Numbered from the stretch's first letter, positions 1 through 9,148 are shown. The stretch: DNA of 64,000 nt from Stakelama flava (GCF_019351405.1 NZ_JAHWZX010000016.1:1-64000); one strand, 5' to 3'. Notes: a model not told the origin generated them from the sequence alone. Translations and numbers: made by a program.

Positions 1-218
1 TTTTCATCGGGGCGGCTAAAGCGCCTGCTTTTCGGTGACCAACAAAACGTGCCAATCGGCCCGCCGCGTCGGTGAAAGGCCTTCTATGCCCCACACCACA
101 AACCGTCAATCAGTTTTTTGCAATTTTGTCGCGGCCACCTGAATTAGCCCATTTTTCATCAGGTTGAGCGGTTTTCGTGGGGCTCGACCCGCGGCAAATT
201 TGTCGTCTCCTCTCCGAA
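1..218. other. No gene recognised at window start
   Basis: I see no convincing coding frame, tRNA or strong hairpin here. The stretch is more AT-rich than its surroundings, with several short T runs. It lies downstream of the minus-strand receiver gene, so it may hold that gene's 3' region and a promoter for something outside the window. Confidence 0.5.
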
Positions 219-608
219 TCAGGGATTCGAATCGGGGGACTTGGCAACGATGCCGGCAAGTGTATCGGCAAAGGTCGCCGGATCGAACGGCTTGGCAAGC
301 ACCGCATCCACCTGAAGCGCGGCAAGTTGATCCCGCTCCTCCTCGCGCGCGGCGGTTACGAATGCGAACCGGGTTTCGCCAAGCGCGGCGCGTGTGCGCA
401 GCAACGCCAGCGTCTGCGGCCCATCGAGTCCGGGCGGCATCCTGGCGTCGAGGACGATCAGGTGGGGAAGCCAGCCACCATCATCGATCATCGCGATCGC
501 CGCTTCGCCCGAATCGGCCATGCGCAGGTCGATATCGTCGCGCGCCTCCAACGCCCATTCGGCGATGTCCCGCAAATCGGGATCGTCGTCGACATACAAT
601 ATCCGCAT
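219..608 (-). CDS. Stand-alone receiver-domain response regulator
   Basis: A single CheY-like receiver of about 129 residues with no output domain. The acidic pair sits in the YVDDD motif at residues 6-10, the phospho-acceptor is Asp54 in IVLDARMP, and the conserved lysine is in LAKPFDP. I chose the ATG at 608 because GGAGG lies 5 nt upstream; an in-frame TTG and ATG further up give a 7-residue extension. It diverges from the operon that opens with an Hpt protein, 78 bp away. The natural inference is that receiver and Hpt exchange phosphate. No histidine kinase is in the window. Confidence 0.85.
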   Translation of the reverse strand: MRILYVDDDPDLRDIAEWALEARDDIDLRMADSGEAAIAMIDDGGWLPHLIVLDARMPPGLDGPQTLALLRTRAALGETRFAFVTAAREEERDQLAALQVDAVLAKPFDPATFADTLAGIVAKSPDSNP

Positions 609-686
609 CTCGCCCTCCATCGATTCCAACCAACGTTAACAATACGATAGCCTTTTGGTGCCAGATGGAAAGCGAGGGAGAGCCAC

Positions 687-1031
687 GTGACGACATCCGC
701 ACCTTCGCCCGCGCTGGCGCGCATCGCCCAGCGATTCGCCGCGCGCTTGCCCGAGCGCATCGACGCCATCGATGCGGCGATCGACACGCTGTCGACGGGC
801 GCGGCGTCGGAAACGCCCGGCGACCTCGAACGCATGCTTCACGATATGGCGGGGACCGCCCCCATTTTAGGATATGAGGTGCTCGGCACGATGGCACGGC
901 GTGGCGAGGACATGATAGCGGCGCGGCGAAGCTCGGCGGGCAACGCAAATCACGAATCGACACAAGCCTTGCTGGACCAGCTTCGCCAATTGCGTCTTGA
1001 AGCGCAGCGGCAGATGGACGAGCGCGCATGA
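687..1031 (+). CDS. Hpt-domain phosphotransfer protein
   Basis: A small (114 aa) all-helical protein whose central LHDMAGTAPILGY stretch matches the histidine phosphotransfer signature, with His52 as the likely phosphorylated residue. It starts with GTG preceded by AGGGAG. It is the first gene of a six-gene + strand operon, and its stop overlaps the next start as ATGA. Known Hpt proteins shuttle phosphate between receivers, so it probably links the neighbouring receivers (219-608 and the receiver at 6300) to control of the polysaccharide genes. The family call rests on one motif and the size. Confidence 0.75.
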   Translation: MTTSAPSPALARIAQRFAARLPERIDAIDAAIDTLSTGAASETPGDLERMLHDMAGTAPILGYEVLGTMARRGEDMIAARRSSAGNANHESTQALLDQLRQLRLEAQRQMDERA

Positions 1032-2941
1032 TTGCCAAGGGAATCGGCCTCCTTTCCTGTGCCGCTGTCCTGGTGATGCCGCTTCACGCCCAACCGCGCC
1101 CCGCCGCGCCTTTTTCCGCCAACATCGGCGACTCGTCCGCGCAGGATGCCGACGCAACCGGGCTGCAACGCATCATCGCGCTTCGCGAACTCGGCTATGC
1201 CGACGGAATAGACCTTTCCGGTCTTTCGGGGACGCGCGACCTGTTTTTCCCGGTTCCGCCCGTCAAAGGGGTTCGCAGCCTTCGCCTGCGGCTCCCCTAT
1301 CGCAGCGCATCGGCGTTCGACAGCCGCCGCAGCCTTCAGATCGATGTCGGCGGCAACACCTTGTTCACCACCTCGCTACCCGCCGAAGCGCAGGACGGCG
1401 TAATTGAGGTTCCGATCGATCCGGCGTTGATCCGTGACGGATTTCTTGCCGTAAAACTGCGCTATAGCGGCGCGATTTCGGATGATCGCTGTGTCGATCA
1501 ACGGGTTTCGGGCGCCTATTTCAACCTCGCGCCCGGCGGCGGGCTGACGGTCGGGCTTGCTCCCGAAGCCGTCGACAGCATCGGCAAGGTCGCGGCGATC
1601 ATGCCGCGTGGCGGCGAAATCATGCTGCCCGCCAACGCCACCCCCAATCAGGCGGCGGCCGCATTCACGCTGGCGGCGAACGGCAGCGACACGCGCATCG
1701 TGAATGCACTGCCGCAAAGCGAAGGATCGCAATGGGCGCGCAGCCGGTTCGCACTTGCCGGGGCCGATGCCGGTGCGGTCATGCTTGCGCACGATGGCGA
1801 CATCCCGGAAATTCGCCTGGGCGGTGAGGATCCGGCGGCGGCGGCGCGACTGCTAAATACCCGCTGGCGAGCTCTGGCCGCCTCCCCGATGCTTGCCGCC
1901 GCGGCGACCAGCCGGGATCAGCCAGCTCTGCCGCACCTGACCTTTGCCGATCTGGGCGCCGACACATCGGTGCAATCCGTCTCCGACCGCGGCAGCTGGA
2001 CCATTGCACTGCCGGTCACTGCTATCCCTGCCGACCGGAAGGCAAGCGCTCTGGCGATCGACGTTGCGGTCGCGGACGACGGAAGCACGACGCCAGCGAT
2101 CGTCAGCGTCCTGATGAACGGGCTTCTGCTCGGCAGCGCGCAGGCCGATCGCGGCGGCCGCACGCACTTGCAGCTCGACCTTCCCCAAGGCCTGCTCACC
2201 GCACGAAACAGCGTGGAGGTTGCGGTGACGCGGCAGGTGCGCGCGGGCGATTGCGCTTATGCGCCGCAGGGCTATCCCGCGCAGTTGCTGCCCTCCAGCC
2301 ATGTCGTGCTTGCCAAGGCGGGGGCGCCGGTCGATTTTAGCGATCTTGCCCCCGTATTTGCGGGCGGCGTGACGATCGTCGTGCCCGGTCCCCAGGCTCT
2401 GCCGCCCCTGCGCCGCCTGCTGACAACGCTGATCGACGGTGCGACGCCGGTCCGCGTTTCCTATGGCGAGATTCCATCGAAAGGCCCCTATGTGCTGGTC
2501 GGTGCGAAGCCGCCGCCCGATGCCGCGTCGCCGGTTCGCTTCGATCAGGGGGCCGTGCGCATACAGGGTGAGGGCGGCACCACGCTTATCGATTCGGGCG
2601 CGATGAGCCGGCTGACGATCGCGCAACTGGTGCGTCAGGGCGACCGGGCTGTGCTGTGGATACGTCCGGGCAGGGATTTCGGCGACCTTGCCGGGGTCGA
2701 TATCGATCGTTCCGGGCTTGCGCGCGGTGATGTCGCCTTTTTCGACGGCGACGGGCCGGTATTGGCCTTTTCCACCACGCGCGACCGGCTGGTCGATATC
2801 AACTATCCCGAACAGTCGAGCCTTGCCGACCTGTTGAAACGCTATCGGCTGTGGCTGATCGGTCTAGGCTGGCTGATCGCGAGCATCGGGTTCATCTATC
2901 TGCTGCGCCGCATCTACCGCCCTGCCGAAACGGAAGGGTAA
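1028..2941 (+). CDS. BcsB-like periplasmic subunit of a polysaccharide synthase
   Basis: 637 aa. An N-terminal signal peptide (about residues 1-21, ending ...MPLHA), a long beta-rich periplasmic body and one C-terminal transmembrane helix near residues 607-628 followed by basic residues give the BcsB architecture: periplasmic, anchored in the inner membrane, guiding the nascent glucan. In the family, BcsB partners the glycosyltransferase BcsA. Here the next gene, 3 nt downstream, is a GT2 synthase, which supports that role. It is somewhat shorter than E. coli BcsB (about 780 aa). The substrate may not be cellulose because the partner is not a standard BcsA. Confidence 0.75.
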   Translation: MIAKGIGLLSCAAVLVMPLHAQPRPAAPFSANIGDSSAQDADATGLQRIIALRELGYADGIDLSGLSGTRDLFFPVPPVKGVRSLRLRLPYRSASAFDSRRSLQIDVGGNTLFTTSLPAEAQDGVIEVPIDPALIRDGFLAVKLRYSGAISDDRCVDQRVSGAYFNLAPGGGLTVGLAPEAVDSIGKVAAIMPRGGEIMLPANATPNQAAAAFTLAANGSDTRIVNALPQSEGSQWARSRFALAGADAGAVMLAHDGDIPEIRLGGEDPAAAARLLNTRWRALAASPMLAAAATSRDQPALPHLTFADLGADTSVQSVSDRGSWTIALPVTAIPADRKASALAIDVAVADDGSTTPAIVSVLMNGLLLGSAQADRGGRTHLQLDLPQGLLTARNSVEVAVTRQVRAGDCAYAPQGYPAQLLPSSHVVLAKAGAPVDFSDLAPVFAGGVTIVVPGPQALPPLRRLLTTLIDGATPVRVSYGEIPSKGPYVLVGAKPPPDAASPVRFDQGAVRIQGEGGTTLIDSGAMSRLTIAQLVRQGDRAVLWIRPGRDFGDLAGVDIDRSGLARGDVAFFDGDGPVLAFSTTRDRLVDINYPEQSSLADLLKRYRLWLIGLGWLIASIGFIYLLRRIYRPAETEG

Positions 2942-2944
2942 GCC

Positions 2945-4831
2945 GTGGCGGAACTCACCGCGAGCGATAGCTGGACCGGCGATTTCCTTGCCGAACAGGG
3001 ACTCATCACCCTCGCCCAGCTGAACGAGGCGAGCAGTCTGGCGCTGCGCTGGGGGACCAGCCTTCCCGACGTGCTGCTCGCCCGCGCATGGATCGATGCC
3101 GACACCTATTACGCCACGCTCGCGGCGCGGTTCGGCATGGAATATGTGCAGCTGACCGACGTTCCGCCGGATCCGGCACTGCTGCGCGAAGACGAAGTCG
3201 CCGATTATATGCGCGAACTCACCGCGCCCTGGCGCGTGCTCGACGGCCGGCTGCACATCGCCACCGCGCGGCCCGGCCCCGAAGCGATCGTATATATCCG
3301 CGAACATTGGGGGCCGGACGTCGCGCTGGTGGTGACGACAAAGCCGGATTTGCAGCGCGCGGTTCAGGACGTGTTTTCCGAACGGTTCAGCCACGCCGCG
3401 GTATTCGACCTTGCCGAGCGCGACCCCGTCATGTCGGCGCAAACGGTGTTCACGCCGCGCCAGCTGATCGCGGGATGGGCGGCGTTGACGGTCACCGCCC
3501 TGGCGCTTGCCGTGCGGCCGGTGGCGACGCTGATCGTCCTGAACCTGCTGATGTCGCTCTTTTACCTCGGCAATTTTCTGTTCAAGGCGGTCCTGATCTG
3601 GGCCGGGGGTAGCCAGCAGCATGTCCGCGCGCGGGAAATCGAGTCGGCGGTGCGCATGCTGCGCGACGAAGACCTGCCGATCTATACCGTGCTGGTGCCG
3701 ATGTTCCGCGAACCGGACGTGCTGCCGATCCTCGCCAACGCACTGCGAAAACTCGACTATCCCACGTCAAAGCTCGACATCAAGATCGTGCTGGAAGAGG
3801 GCGATCACGAAACGATCGATGCCGCCGTCCGGCTGGGGCTGGAGGGGATTTTCGAAATCATCCGGGTGCCGCCTTCGCAGCCGCAGACCAAGCCAAAGGC
3901 CTGCAACTATGCCTTTCGCTTCGCGCGCGGCGACTATCTCGTCATCTTCGATGCGGAGGACAAACCCGAACCCGATCAACTGAAAAAAGTGGTGGTCGCG
4001 TTCAATCAGGCGCCCGACAGCGTCGCATGCGTTCAGTGCCGGCTGAACTATTATAACCGGGACGAGAACTGGCTGACACGCATGTTCACGCTCGATTATT
4101 CGTTGTGGTTCGACCTGATGCTGCCGGGGCTTGAACGGTTGCGGGTGCCGATCCCGCTGGGCGGTACGTCGAATCATTTCCGGATGGATGTTCTGCGCGA
4201 ACTTCACGCCTGGGACCCGTTCAACGTGACCGAGGATGCCGATCTGGGCATCCGGATGACGCAAAAGGGCTATGAGGTCCGCCTCGTCGAATCGACGACG
4301 TTCGAAGAGGCCAATGTGTCGCAAACGAACTGGGTCCGGCAGCGTTCGCGCTGGATAAAGGGCTATATGCAGACCTTTCTGGTCCATATCCGCCGCCCGG
4401 TGCATCTGATGCGCACGATCGGGCCGCTGGGCGTGTTGGGGTTCACCTTCTTCATCGGCGGAACGATGCTGTCGGGCCTGCTCAACCCGATCTTCTGGGG
4501 AATCTTCGCGCTTTGGGCGGTGACGCAGACGGCGGCGCTCGACAATCTGTTCCCGCCGATCCTGCTGTATCTTGCGCTGTTCAACCTGCTCGCCGGGAAC
4601 GGATTGTTCATGTTCCTGATGATGCTGGCGCCGTTCCGCCGCAACTGGCTTCAGCTGACGCCGTTCAGCCTGACCGTCATCTGGTATTGGGCCCTGATGT
4701 CGATCGCCGCCTGGAAGGGCGCCTGGCAACTCGTAAGCAAGCCCTTTTACTGGGAAAAGACGAATCACGGCCTGTCCAAACACACCGCGCACGAAGTCGC
4801 GCTCGCCGTTCAGGAACAACAGGCCGCATGA
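2945..4831 (+). CDS. MshEN-domain / GT2 membrane glycosyltransferase
   Basis: 628 aa, GTG start. Residues about 8-145 resemble the MshEN (GspE N-terminal) domain, with two repeats at roughly 8-34 and 36-62 (GDFLAEQGLI, then LPDVLLARAWI). Two membrane spans follow (about 172-220), then a GT2 catalytic domain with Glu284/Asp287, DAED at 336-339, TED at 429-431 and QRSRW at 466-470, then several C-terminal spans. MshEN domains bind c-di-GMP in MshE and NfrB, so this synthase may be controlled by c-di-GMP without the PilZ domain of BcsA. Some MshEN consensus positions are altered (no Arg before the first Gly; Ala for Gly in repeat 2), so binding is an inference. Confidence 0.8.
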   Translation: MAELTASDSWTGDFLAEQGLITLAQLNEASSLALRWGTSLPDVLLARAWIDADTYYATLAARFGMEYVQLTDVPPDPALLREDEVADYMRELTAPWRVLDGRLHIATARPGPEAIVYIREHWGPDVALVVTTKPDLQRAVQDVFSERFSHAAVFDLAERDPVMSAQTVFTPRQLIAGWAALTVTALALAVRPVATLIVLNLLMSLFYLGNFLFKAVLIWAGGSQQHVRAREIESAVRMLRDEDLPIYTVLVPMFREPDVLPILANALRKLDYPTSKLDIKIVLEEGDHETIDAAVRLGLEGIFEIIRVPPSQPQTKPKACNYAFRFARGDYLVIFDAEDKPEPDQLKKVVVAFNQAPDSVACVQCRLNYYNRDENWLTRMFTLDYSLWFDLMLPGLERLRVPIPLGGTSNHFRMDVLRELHAWDPFNVTEDADLGIRMTQKGYEVRLVESTTFEEANVSQTNWVRQRSRWIKGYMQTFLVHIRRPVHLMRTIGPLGVLGFTFFIGGTMLSGLLNPIFWGIFALWAVTQTAALDNLFPPILLYLALFNLLAGNGLFMFLMMLAPFRRNWLQLTPFSLTVIWYWALMSIAAWKGAWQLVSKPFYWEKTNHGLSKHTAHEVALAVQEQQAA

Positions 4832-6303
4832 CCCGCAACCGCATCTGGTCCCCGCTGGTCGCGCTGGTCGCCGGGGCGGCGCTGTTCGCGCTGATGCTGG
4901 CGATGCGGGCCAATGGTTACGCCTCGGCAAGCGGGCTCGACCTGTGGGGGCGCACGCTGCTCGCCGATGACGGGCTGATATCGGTGGCGCAGATCGTCAC
5001 CGCCTATCCGCCGCTTCCCTATGGCGGCACGCTGATACTGGCATGGCTGTTTCCAGCGCTGGGATCGGCCGCGCCCATGCTGCTGGCGATCCTGCTGGCC
5101 GTCGGGCTTTGCACCGCCTGGTTCGCTTCGTTTCGCAACAGCGGATTCGGCCTGCCCGCCGCGCTGCTCTCCACGCTGTTTCTGTCGGCAAACCCGCTGT
5201 TCCTGCGGGCCGTCGCGGAAGGCCCCGGCTTCGTATTGCTGCACTGGGGCATCTGGCTGCTCGCGCTCGGCATGTTCCAGCTGGGTCGCGGCCATCGCGT
5301 GAACGACATCATTCTGGTCGCGATCGCACTGGTGATCATCGTGCTTTCGCATCCGCTGGGGCTGGTGCTCGCCTTTGCCGGGCTGCCGTTTCTCGCGCTG
5401 GTGGTGCCTGCCGATCGTCTGCGCAGGACGCCGGGCGCGGCGATCATGGTATTGATGTTCCCGCTGCTCTTCACCGCCGCGTCCTTCGCCTATGTAAACT
5501 GGATTTTCGGCGGCGATCCGCTGCACTTCATCGACACGCTCAGCCGGGAGGCCGCAGGGTTGGGACCAGCGCGCGGCGCCGCCCTTGCCACACCGTTCGA
5601 CAGCCTGCTGTCCGGATGCCGCGCGGCGGTCGGGTTGTTCGTCGCCTGCCCGATCGGCGTTGCGATGTTCGCGCGAACCGCCGGCATGCCACCGTTGCGG
5701 CTCGCGGTGCTCGCGCTTATGGGATGGCTGGTGGCGGCGACTGCGCTTGCGACTTTGTTCGGACTGCTGCCGCCGCTGATGCTGGTCGTCGGACTGGGCG
5801 TGCCGTTTGCCGCCGCCTGCGCCCTGCGCTGGCCGCATGAACGCCCGGGACGCCCCGGAATCGTCCTGCTGCTGTTCGCCGGTCTGGTCGGGACGACGAT
5901 CCTCACCTTTGTCGATCAATCCTCTGAAACCACGCGCTGGCGCGCGGCCGCGACCGGACAGCGCGTGCAACCGCCCGATCAGAATCTCGCCGCACTTGGC
6001 GCGCTGCTGCGCAACGGTGGCGCGATCCTGTTCGATGCCGAAGCGGCACCGCTGGTCGTTGCGGCGCGCGGCCGCGCCAGCGGAATATGGAGCGCCGAGA
6101 CACCGCAGTTTCAGCTTGCCGGTCTGCGCGGCAAAAGCGACGCCGCGATCCTGGTGGTGCGCAACCGGGAATCGCGACTGGGCAGCGACCGGGTGGGTCG
6201 CCTGTTTCCCGACCTGTATGAACGCGGCCGGCCGGGATACCGGCGCATATATGACAGCGATCGCTGGCGCGCCTATGCCCGGGTGGAGAAGACCGGATCA
6301 TGA
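4828..6303 (+). CDS. Polytopic membrane protein with soluble C-terminal domain
   Basis: 491 aa starting at the ATG whose ATGA overlaps the glycosyltransferase stop. About ten hydrophobic segments cover residues 8-370, followed by a soluble region of about 120 residues. The early loop containing GLDLWGRTLLADDG between the first two spans recalls GT-C (ArnT/PMT-like) glycosyltransferases, but I see no decisive catalytic motif. Position in the operon suggests a second glycosyltransferase, a lipid-linked sugar donor enzyme or an export component. The family is not assigned with confidence. Confidence 0.6.
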   Translation: MTRNRIWSPLVALVAGAALFALMLAMRANGYASASGLDLWGRTLLADDGLISVAQIVTAYPPLPYGGTLILAWLFPALGSAAPMLLAILLAVGLCTAWFASFRNSGFGLPAALLSTLFLSANPLFLRAVAEGPGFVLLHWGIWLLALGMFQLGRGHRVNDIILVAIALVIIVLSHPLGLVLAFAGLPFLALVVPADRLRRTPGAAIMVLMFPLLFTAASFAYVNWIFGGDPLHFIDTLSREAAGLGPARGAALATPFDSLLSGCRAAVGLFVACPIGVAMFARTAGMPPLRLAVLALMGWLVAATALATLFGLLPPLMLVVGLGVPFAAACALRWPHERPGRPGIVLLLFAGLVGTTILTFVDQSSETTRWRAAATGQRVQPPDQNLAALGALLRNGGAILFDAEAAPLVVAARGRASGIWSAETPQFQLAGLRGKSDAAILVVRNRESRLGSDRVGRLFPDLYERGRPGYRRIYDSDRWRAYARVEKTGS

Positions 6304-7277
6304 ACGCCCCCACCTCCCCCGCGCGCATCCTGATCGTCGACGATTCGGAAGATTCGGCAGACATCACCGCAATGTTTCTGGAAGAAGGCGGCTTCGACAA
6401 TCTGACCTTCGCACGTTCCGCGTCCGAAGCGTTTCGCCATATCCATCACGAAATCGAAGGAGTGGAGAAACGCGACACCGATTTCGACCTGATCATCATG
6501 GATATCGTGATGCCGGAGATGGACGGGATCGAAGCCTGTGCAAGGCTACGCCTTGATGAACGCAGCAGGCAGGTCCCGATCCTGATGCTCACCGGCGCAC
6601 GCGATGTTCAGGCGCTCAATCAGGCTTTCGTTGCAGGGGCGAATGATTTCGTCGGCAAACCGGTCAACCAGATCGACCTGTTGGCGCGGGTGCGCACGCT
6701 GCTTCGCCTCGGCCGCGAACTGGCGCGCAGGCGGCTGCGCGAAGCCGAACTGGAAGCGCGCAACCACAATCTTCAACGCGGCGCGCTTGATGCAACGCTG
6801 ATCGATCCGGTGACGCGTCTGGCGCGAGACGTGGTGGTGGAACTGACCTTACGAAGCTGCCGCGAGCATGACGATTCGGCGGCGCTCGCACTGGTGCAGG
6901 TGGACGAATTCGACCTGTTTCGCGAACGCCACGGCGCGGTGGCCGCCGATGCGCTGATGCAGCGTATTGCGGAGATCATCAGCGAAGCGCCGGGACCGAT
7001 GGCAGCGATGCCCTGCCACTATGGCGATGGCGCATTCATGCTGGTGCAGCCGCGCGCGCAAAGCCGCGAACCGCTTGGTATAAGCTGCACCGCGATCCGG
7101 GCCGCGCTGACCAGTGCCGAAATCCCGCACGGCAATTCGATGTCGGGCGAATTCGTCACGGTGTCCACACTGACCGCCTGGGGAACGGGCGAGGAACTGG
7201 GCGAGATCGCGGCGCGACTTCTTTCCGACAGCAAGCGCCAACGAAGCAAGGAGGGGCAAAATGGGCGGATTCAATAG
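6300..7277 (+). CDS. Receiver plus degenerate GGDEF-domain response regulator
   Basis: 325 aa. The N-terminal receiver has Asp14/Asp15, phospho-acceptor Asp68 in LIIMDIVMPEMDG and Lys120 in VGKP. A helical linker (135-165) leads to a GGDEF-like fold (about 166-310) in which the signature GGDEF reads GDGAF at 242-246, so the metal-binding acidic residues are lost. It is most likely not a diguanylate cyclase but a binding or scaffold module. It overlaps the preceding gene by 4 nt and the following barrel gene by 17 nt, so its levels are probably tied to the synthase. Confidence 0.8.
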   Translation: MNAPTSPARILIVDDSEDSADITAMFLEEGGFDNLTFARSASEAFRHIHHEIEGVEKRDTDFDLIIMDIVMPEMDGIEACARLRLDERSRQVPILMLTGARDVQALNQAFVAGANDFVGKPVNQIDLLARVRTLLRLGRELARRRLREAELEARNHNLQRGALDATLIDPVTRLARDVVVELTLRSCREHDDSAALALVQVDEFDLFRERHGAVAADALMQRIAEIISEAPGPMAAMPCHYGDGAFMLVQPRAQSREPLGISCTAIRAALTSAEIPHGNSMSGEFVTVSTLTAWGTGEELGEIAARLLSDSKRQRSKEGQNGRIQ

Positions 7278-8085
7278 CAAGGCCCGGCATCTGGGCCCGA
7301 CGGCATTCGCATGCGCAATTTTAACGGCCATACCGGCGATGGCGCAAACCGACGGCACCATACCGTCGGAGCCTTCTGCCCCGCGGGGGCAGGTGATCGC
7401 CACCTTTTATTATTCTAACAGCGAACAGGGCTTCGATGCCGACGGCCATCGCGTCGACATCGCCGATTACCGCAAGATGGAACTGTACCTGCTGACCGAA
7501 TATCGCGTGACCGACGACGTCACGTTGACCGTCACCCCCAGCCTGCGCGACGTGTCGGTGGAAGGGCCGGACAATGACAGCAGCGGCCTCGGCTATACCG
7601 ATGTGGGCGCGCGCTATCGCTTCGCGCATGGCGACGGCTGGTCGCTGGCAACGCAGGGGACGATCCGTATTCCGGGCGATTCCCGGCGCGACGTGCTGGC
7701 GCAGGTGGGCAGCACCGATACCGAATATGATTTGCGCCTGCGCGGCATATACGGCTTTGCGATCGGCGCGGACAGCGGCTTCGTTGATCTGCAAGGCGCG
7801 TACCGCCTGCGCGACGGCGATCCACCGAATGAATATCATGTCGATATTACCGCCGGCTATCGCCCCGCGCCCAGATTGTTGCTGATGGCGCAATCGTTCA
7901 ACACGTTCAGCGACGGTCGCGGCGAGGGGATTTTCGATCGCTATCGCTATCACAACGCTCAGCTGAGCGCGGTGTATGAAGTCGCGCCGGGGCTTTCGCT
8001 TCAGGCAGGCTGGGTCGGCACGCTGGGCGGCAAAAACGCCTTGCGTGAACGCGGCGCGTTCGGCGGGGTGTGGGTCAGTTTCTGA
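7261..8085 (+). CDS. Outer-membrane beta-barrel protein
   Basis: 274 aa with an N-terminal signal (to about residue 29, ...AIPAMA/QTDG). The rest alternates hydrophobic and polar residues in short strands such as VTLTVTPSLRDVSV, and it ends in GVWVSF with a terminal Phe, as barrel proteins do. It is the last gene of the exopolysaccharide-like operon and overlaps the upstream regulator by 17 nt. It could be the outer-membrane exit or a small-molecule porin; no specific family is recognised. Its 3' end overlaps the convergent glycosidase gene by 11 nt. Confidence 0.65.
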   Translation: MGGFNSKARHLGPTAFACAILTAIPAMAQTDGTIPSEPSAPRGQVIATFYYSNSEQGFDADGHRVDIADYRKMELYLLTEYRVTDDVTLTVTPSLRDVSVEGPDNDSSGLGYTDVGARYRFAHGDGWSLATQGTIRIPGDSRRDVLAQVGSTDTEYDLRLRGIYGFAIGADSGFVDLQGAYRLRDGDPPNEYHVDITAGYRPAPRLLLMAQSFNTFSDGRGEGIFDRYRYHNAQLSAVYEVAPGLSLQAGWVGTLGGKNALRERGAFGGVWVSF

Positions 8086-9148
8086 TCCAGCGCGAACGCA
8101 GCATGCGCGCCGCGGCCTTGTTCTGCACGGTGAAATCAGTGTCCTGCGCCCCGCCCGCATGCGGATCGGAAAACCAGCGCCAAACCAGAATCAGGTCGGC
8201 CGCGTCCAGTTCCCCAATCGTGTCGAGCCAGCATCGCAGTACCGACCGCTGGAGCGCCTGATCGGGCGCGGCGCGGCGCTCTTCGGCGCTTTCCCATGGA
8301 CGCATGGCCGCTCCGACAGCCGATCGTATGCCGATTTCGCCGATCCACAAGGGCCGCGCGTTACGATCCGCAACCTTTCGCGACGCAAGCAGCACGCCAC
8401 GCATCGCCCGTTTCCAGGCTTCGCGATCCGCATCGCCGCCCAGCGAGGGGTAAAGCGAAACCGAAACGGCGTCGAGTTGCCGCCAGAACGGTATTTTCTC
8501 CGCCTCTTCCGCGCCATGCGCGACATAGGTCAGCCGGCCGGGGAAACGGCTTCGCGCAGCATCGATCACACCGGCCCATTCCGCCCGGCCGCTGGTGCGG
8601 CGAAGTTCGGTTCCGATGACCAGCGTTTGCGCCCCCTCATCGCGCGCCACATCCGCCAGAATCGCGACCACCGCTCGATAGGCGGCGAACCATGTCGCCC
8701 AGTCGGCTTCGCTGCGCATCGCCACGCTGCCCGCCCAGCGTTCGGGCACCCAGACATGCGGCTTTACGATAACGGAAAGCCCTGCGGTGCGCGCCTGGCC
8801 AATCGCAGCGCGCAACCGCGCCAGCGGCACGGCGTCACCGTACAAAATGTTGGGATCGTTCTCGCTGGCCTGCCACAAAAAGGGGATCAGCGCGACATGG
8901 TCCGCGCCGATCGCCGCCATCGCCTCGAAACTGCGGGCCGCGGCGGCGCTGCCGAAAGGCGCATCGGGCTTTTCGATCATGTTAAAACCGCGTGCCGCCG
9001 TTCGCGTGGCCGCACGAACGGAAGGCATCGTCACCCCCGTTCCGATCAGGGCCAGAAGCACAACCAGCGATCGCCGCGCCCGGCACGGGCCGATATCGCC
9101 ACCGCCAGCTTGTATACCGACGCCGCCGGGGGCATGCGGTTTCGCCAT
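8075..9148 (-). CDS. GH113-like glycoside hydrolase, exported
   Basis: About 357 aa, a TIM-barrel glycosidase resembling GH113 beta-mannanases. The likely acid/base is Glu181 in VIGTEL and the nucleophile Glu271 in LWIGEIGIRS. Hydrophobic residues 28-46 after Arg-Arg look like an export signal. I chose the ATG at 9148 because GGAAGGA lies at good spacing; the frame stays open to 9271 but without a better start. It faces the polysaccharide operon and overlaps its last gene, so it may trim or release that polymer, as BcsZ does in cellulose systems. The substrate is unknown. Confidence 0.65.
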   Translation of the reverse strand: MAKPHAPGGVGIQAGGGDIGPCRARRSLVVLLALIGTGVTMPSVRAATRTAARGFNMIEKPDAPFGSAAAARSFEAMAAIGADHVALIPFLWQASENDPNILYGDAVPLARLRAAIGQARTAGLSVIVKPHVWVPERWAGSVAMRSEADWATWFAAYRAVVAILADVARDEGAQTLVIGTELRRTSGRAEWAGVIDAARSRFPGRLTYVAHGAEEAEKIPFWRQLDAVSVSLYPSLGGDADREAWKRAMRGVLLASRKVADRNARPLWIGEIGIRSAVGAAMRPWESAEERRAAPDQALQRSVLRCWLDTIGELDAADLILVWRWFSDPHAGGAQDTDFTVQNKAAARMLRSRWIRN

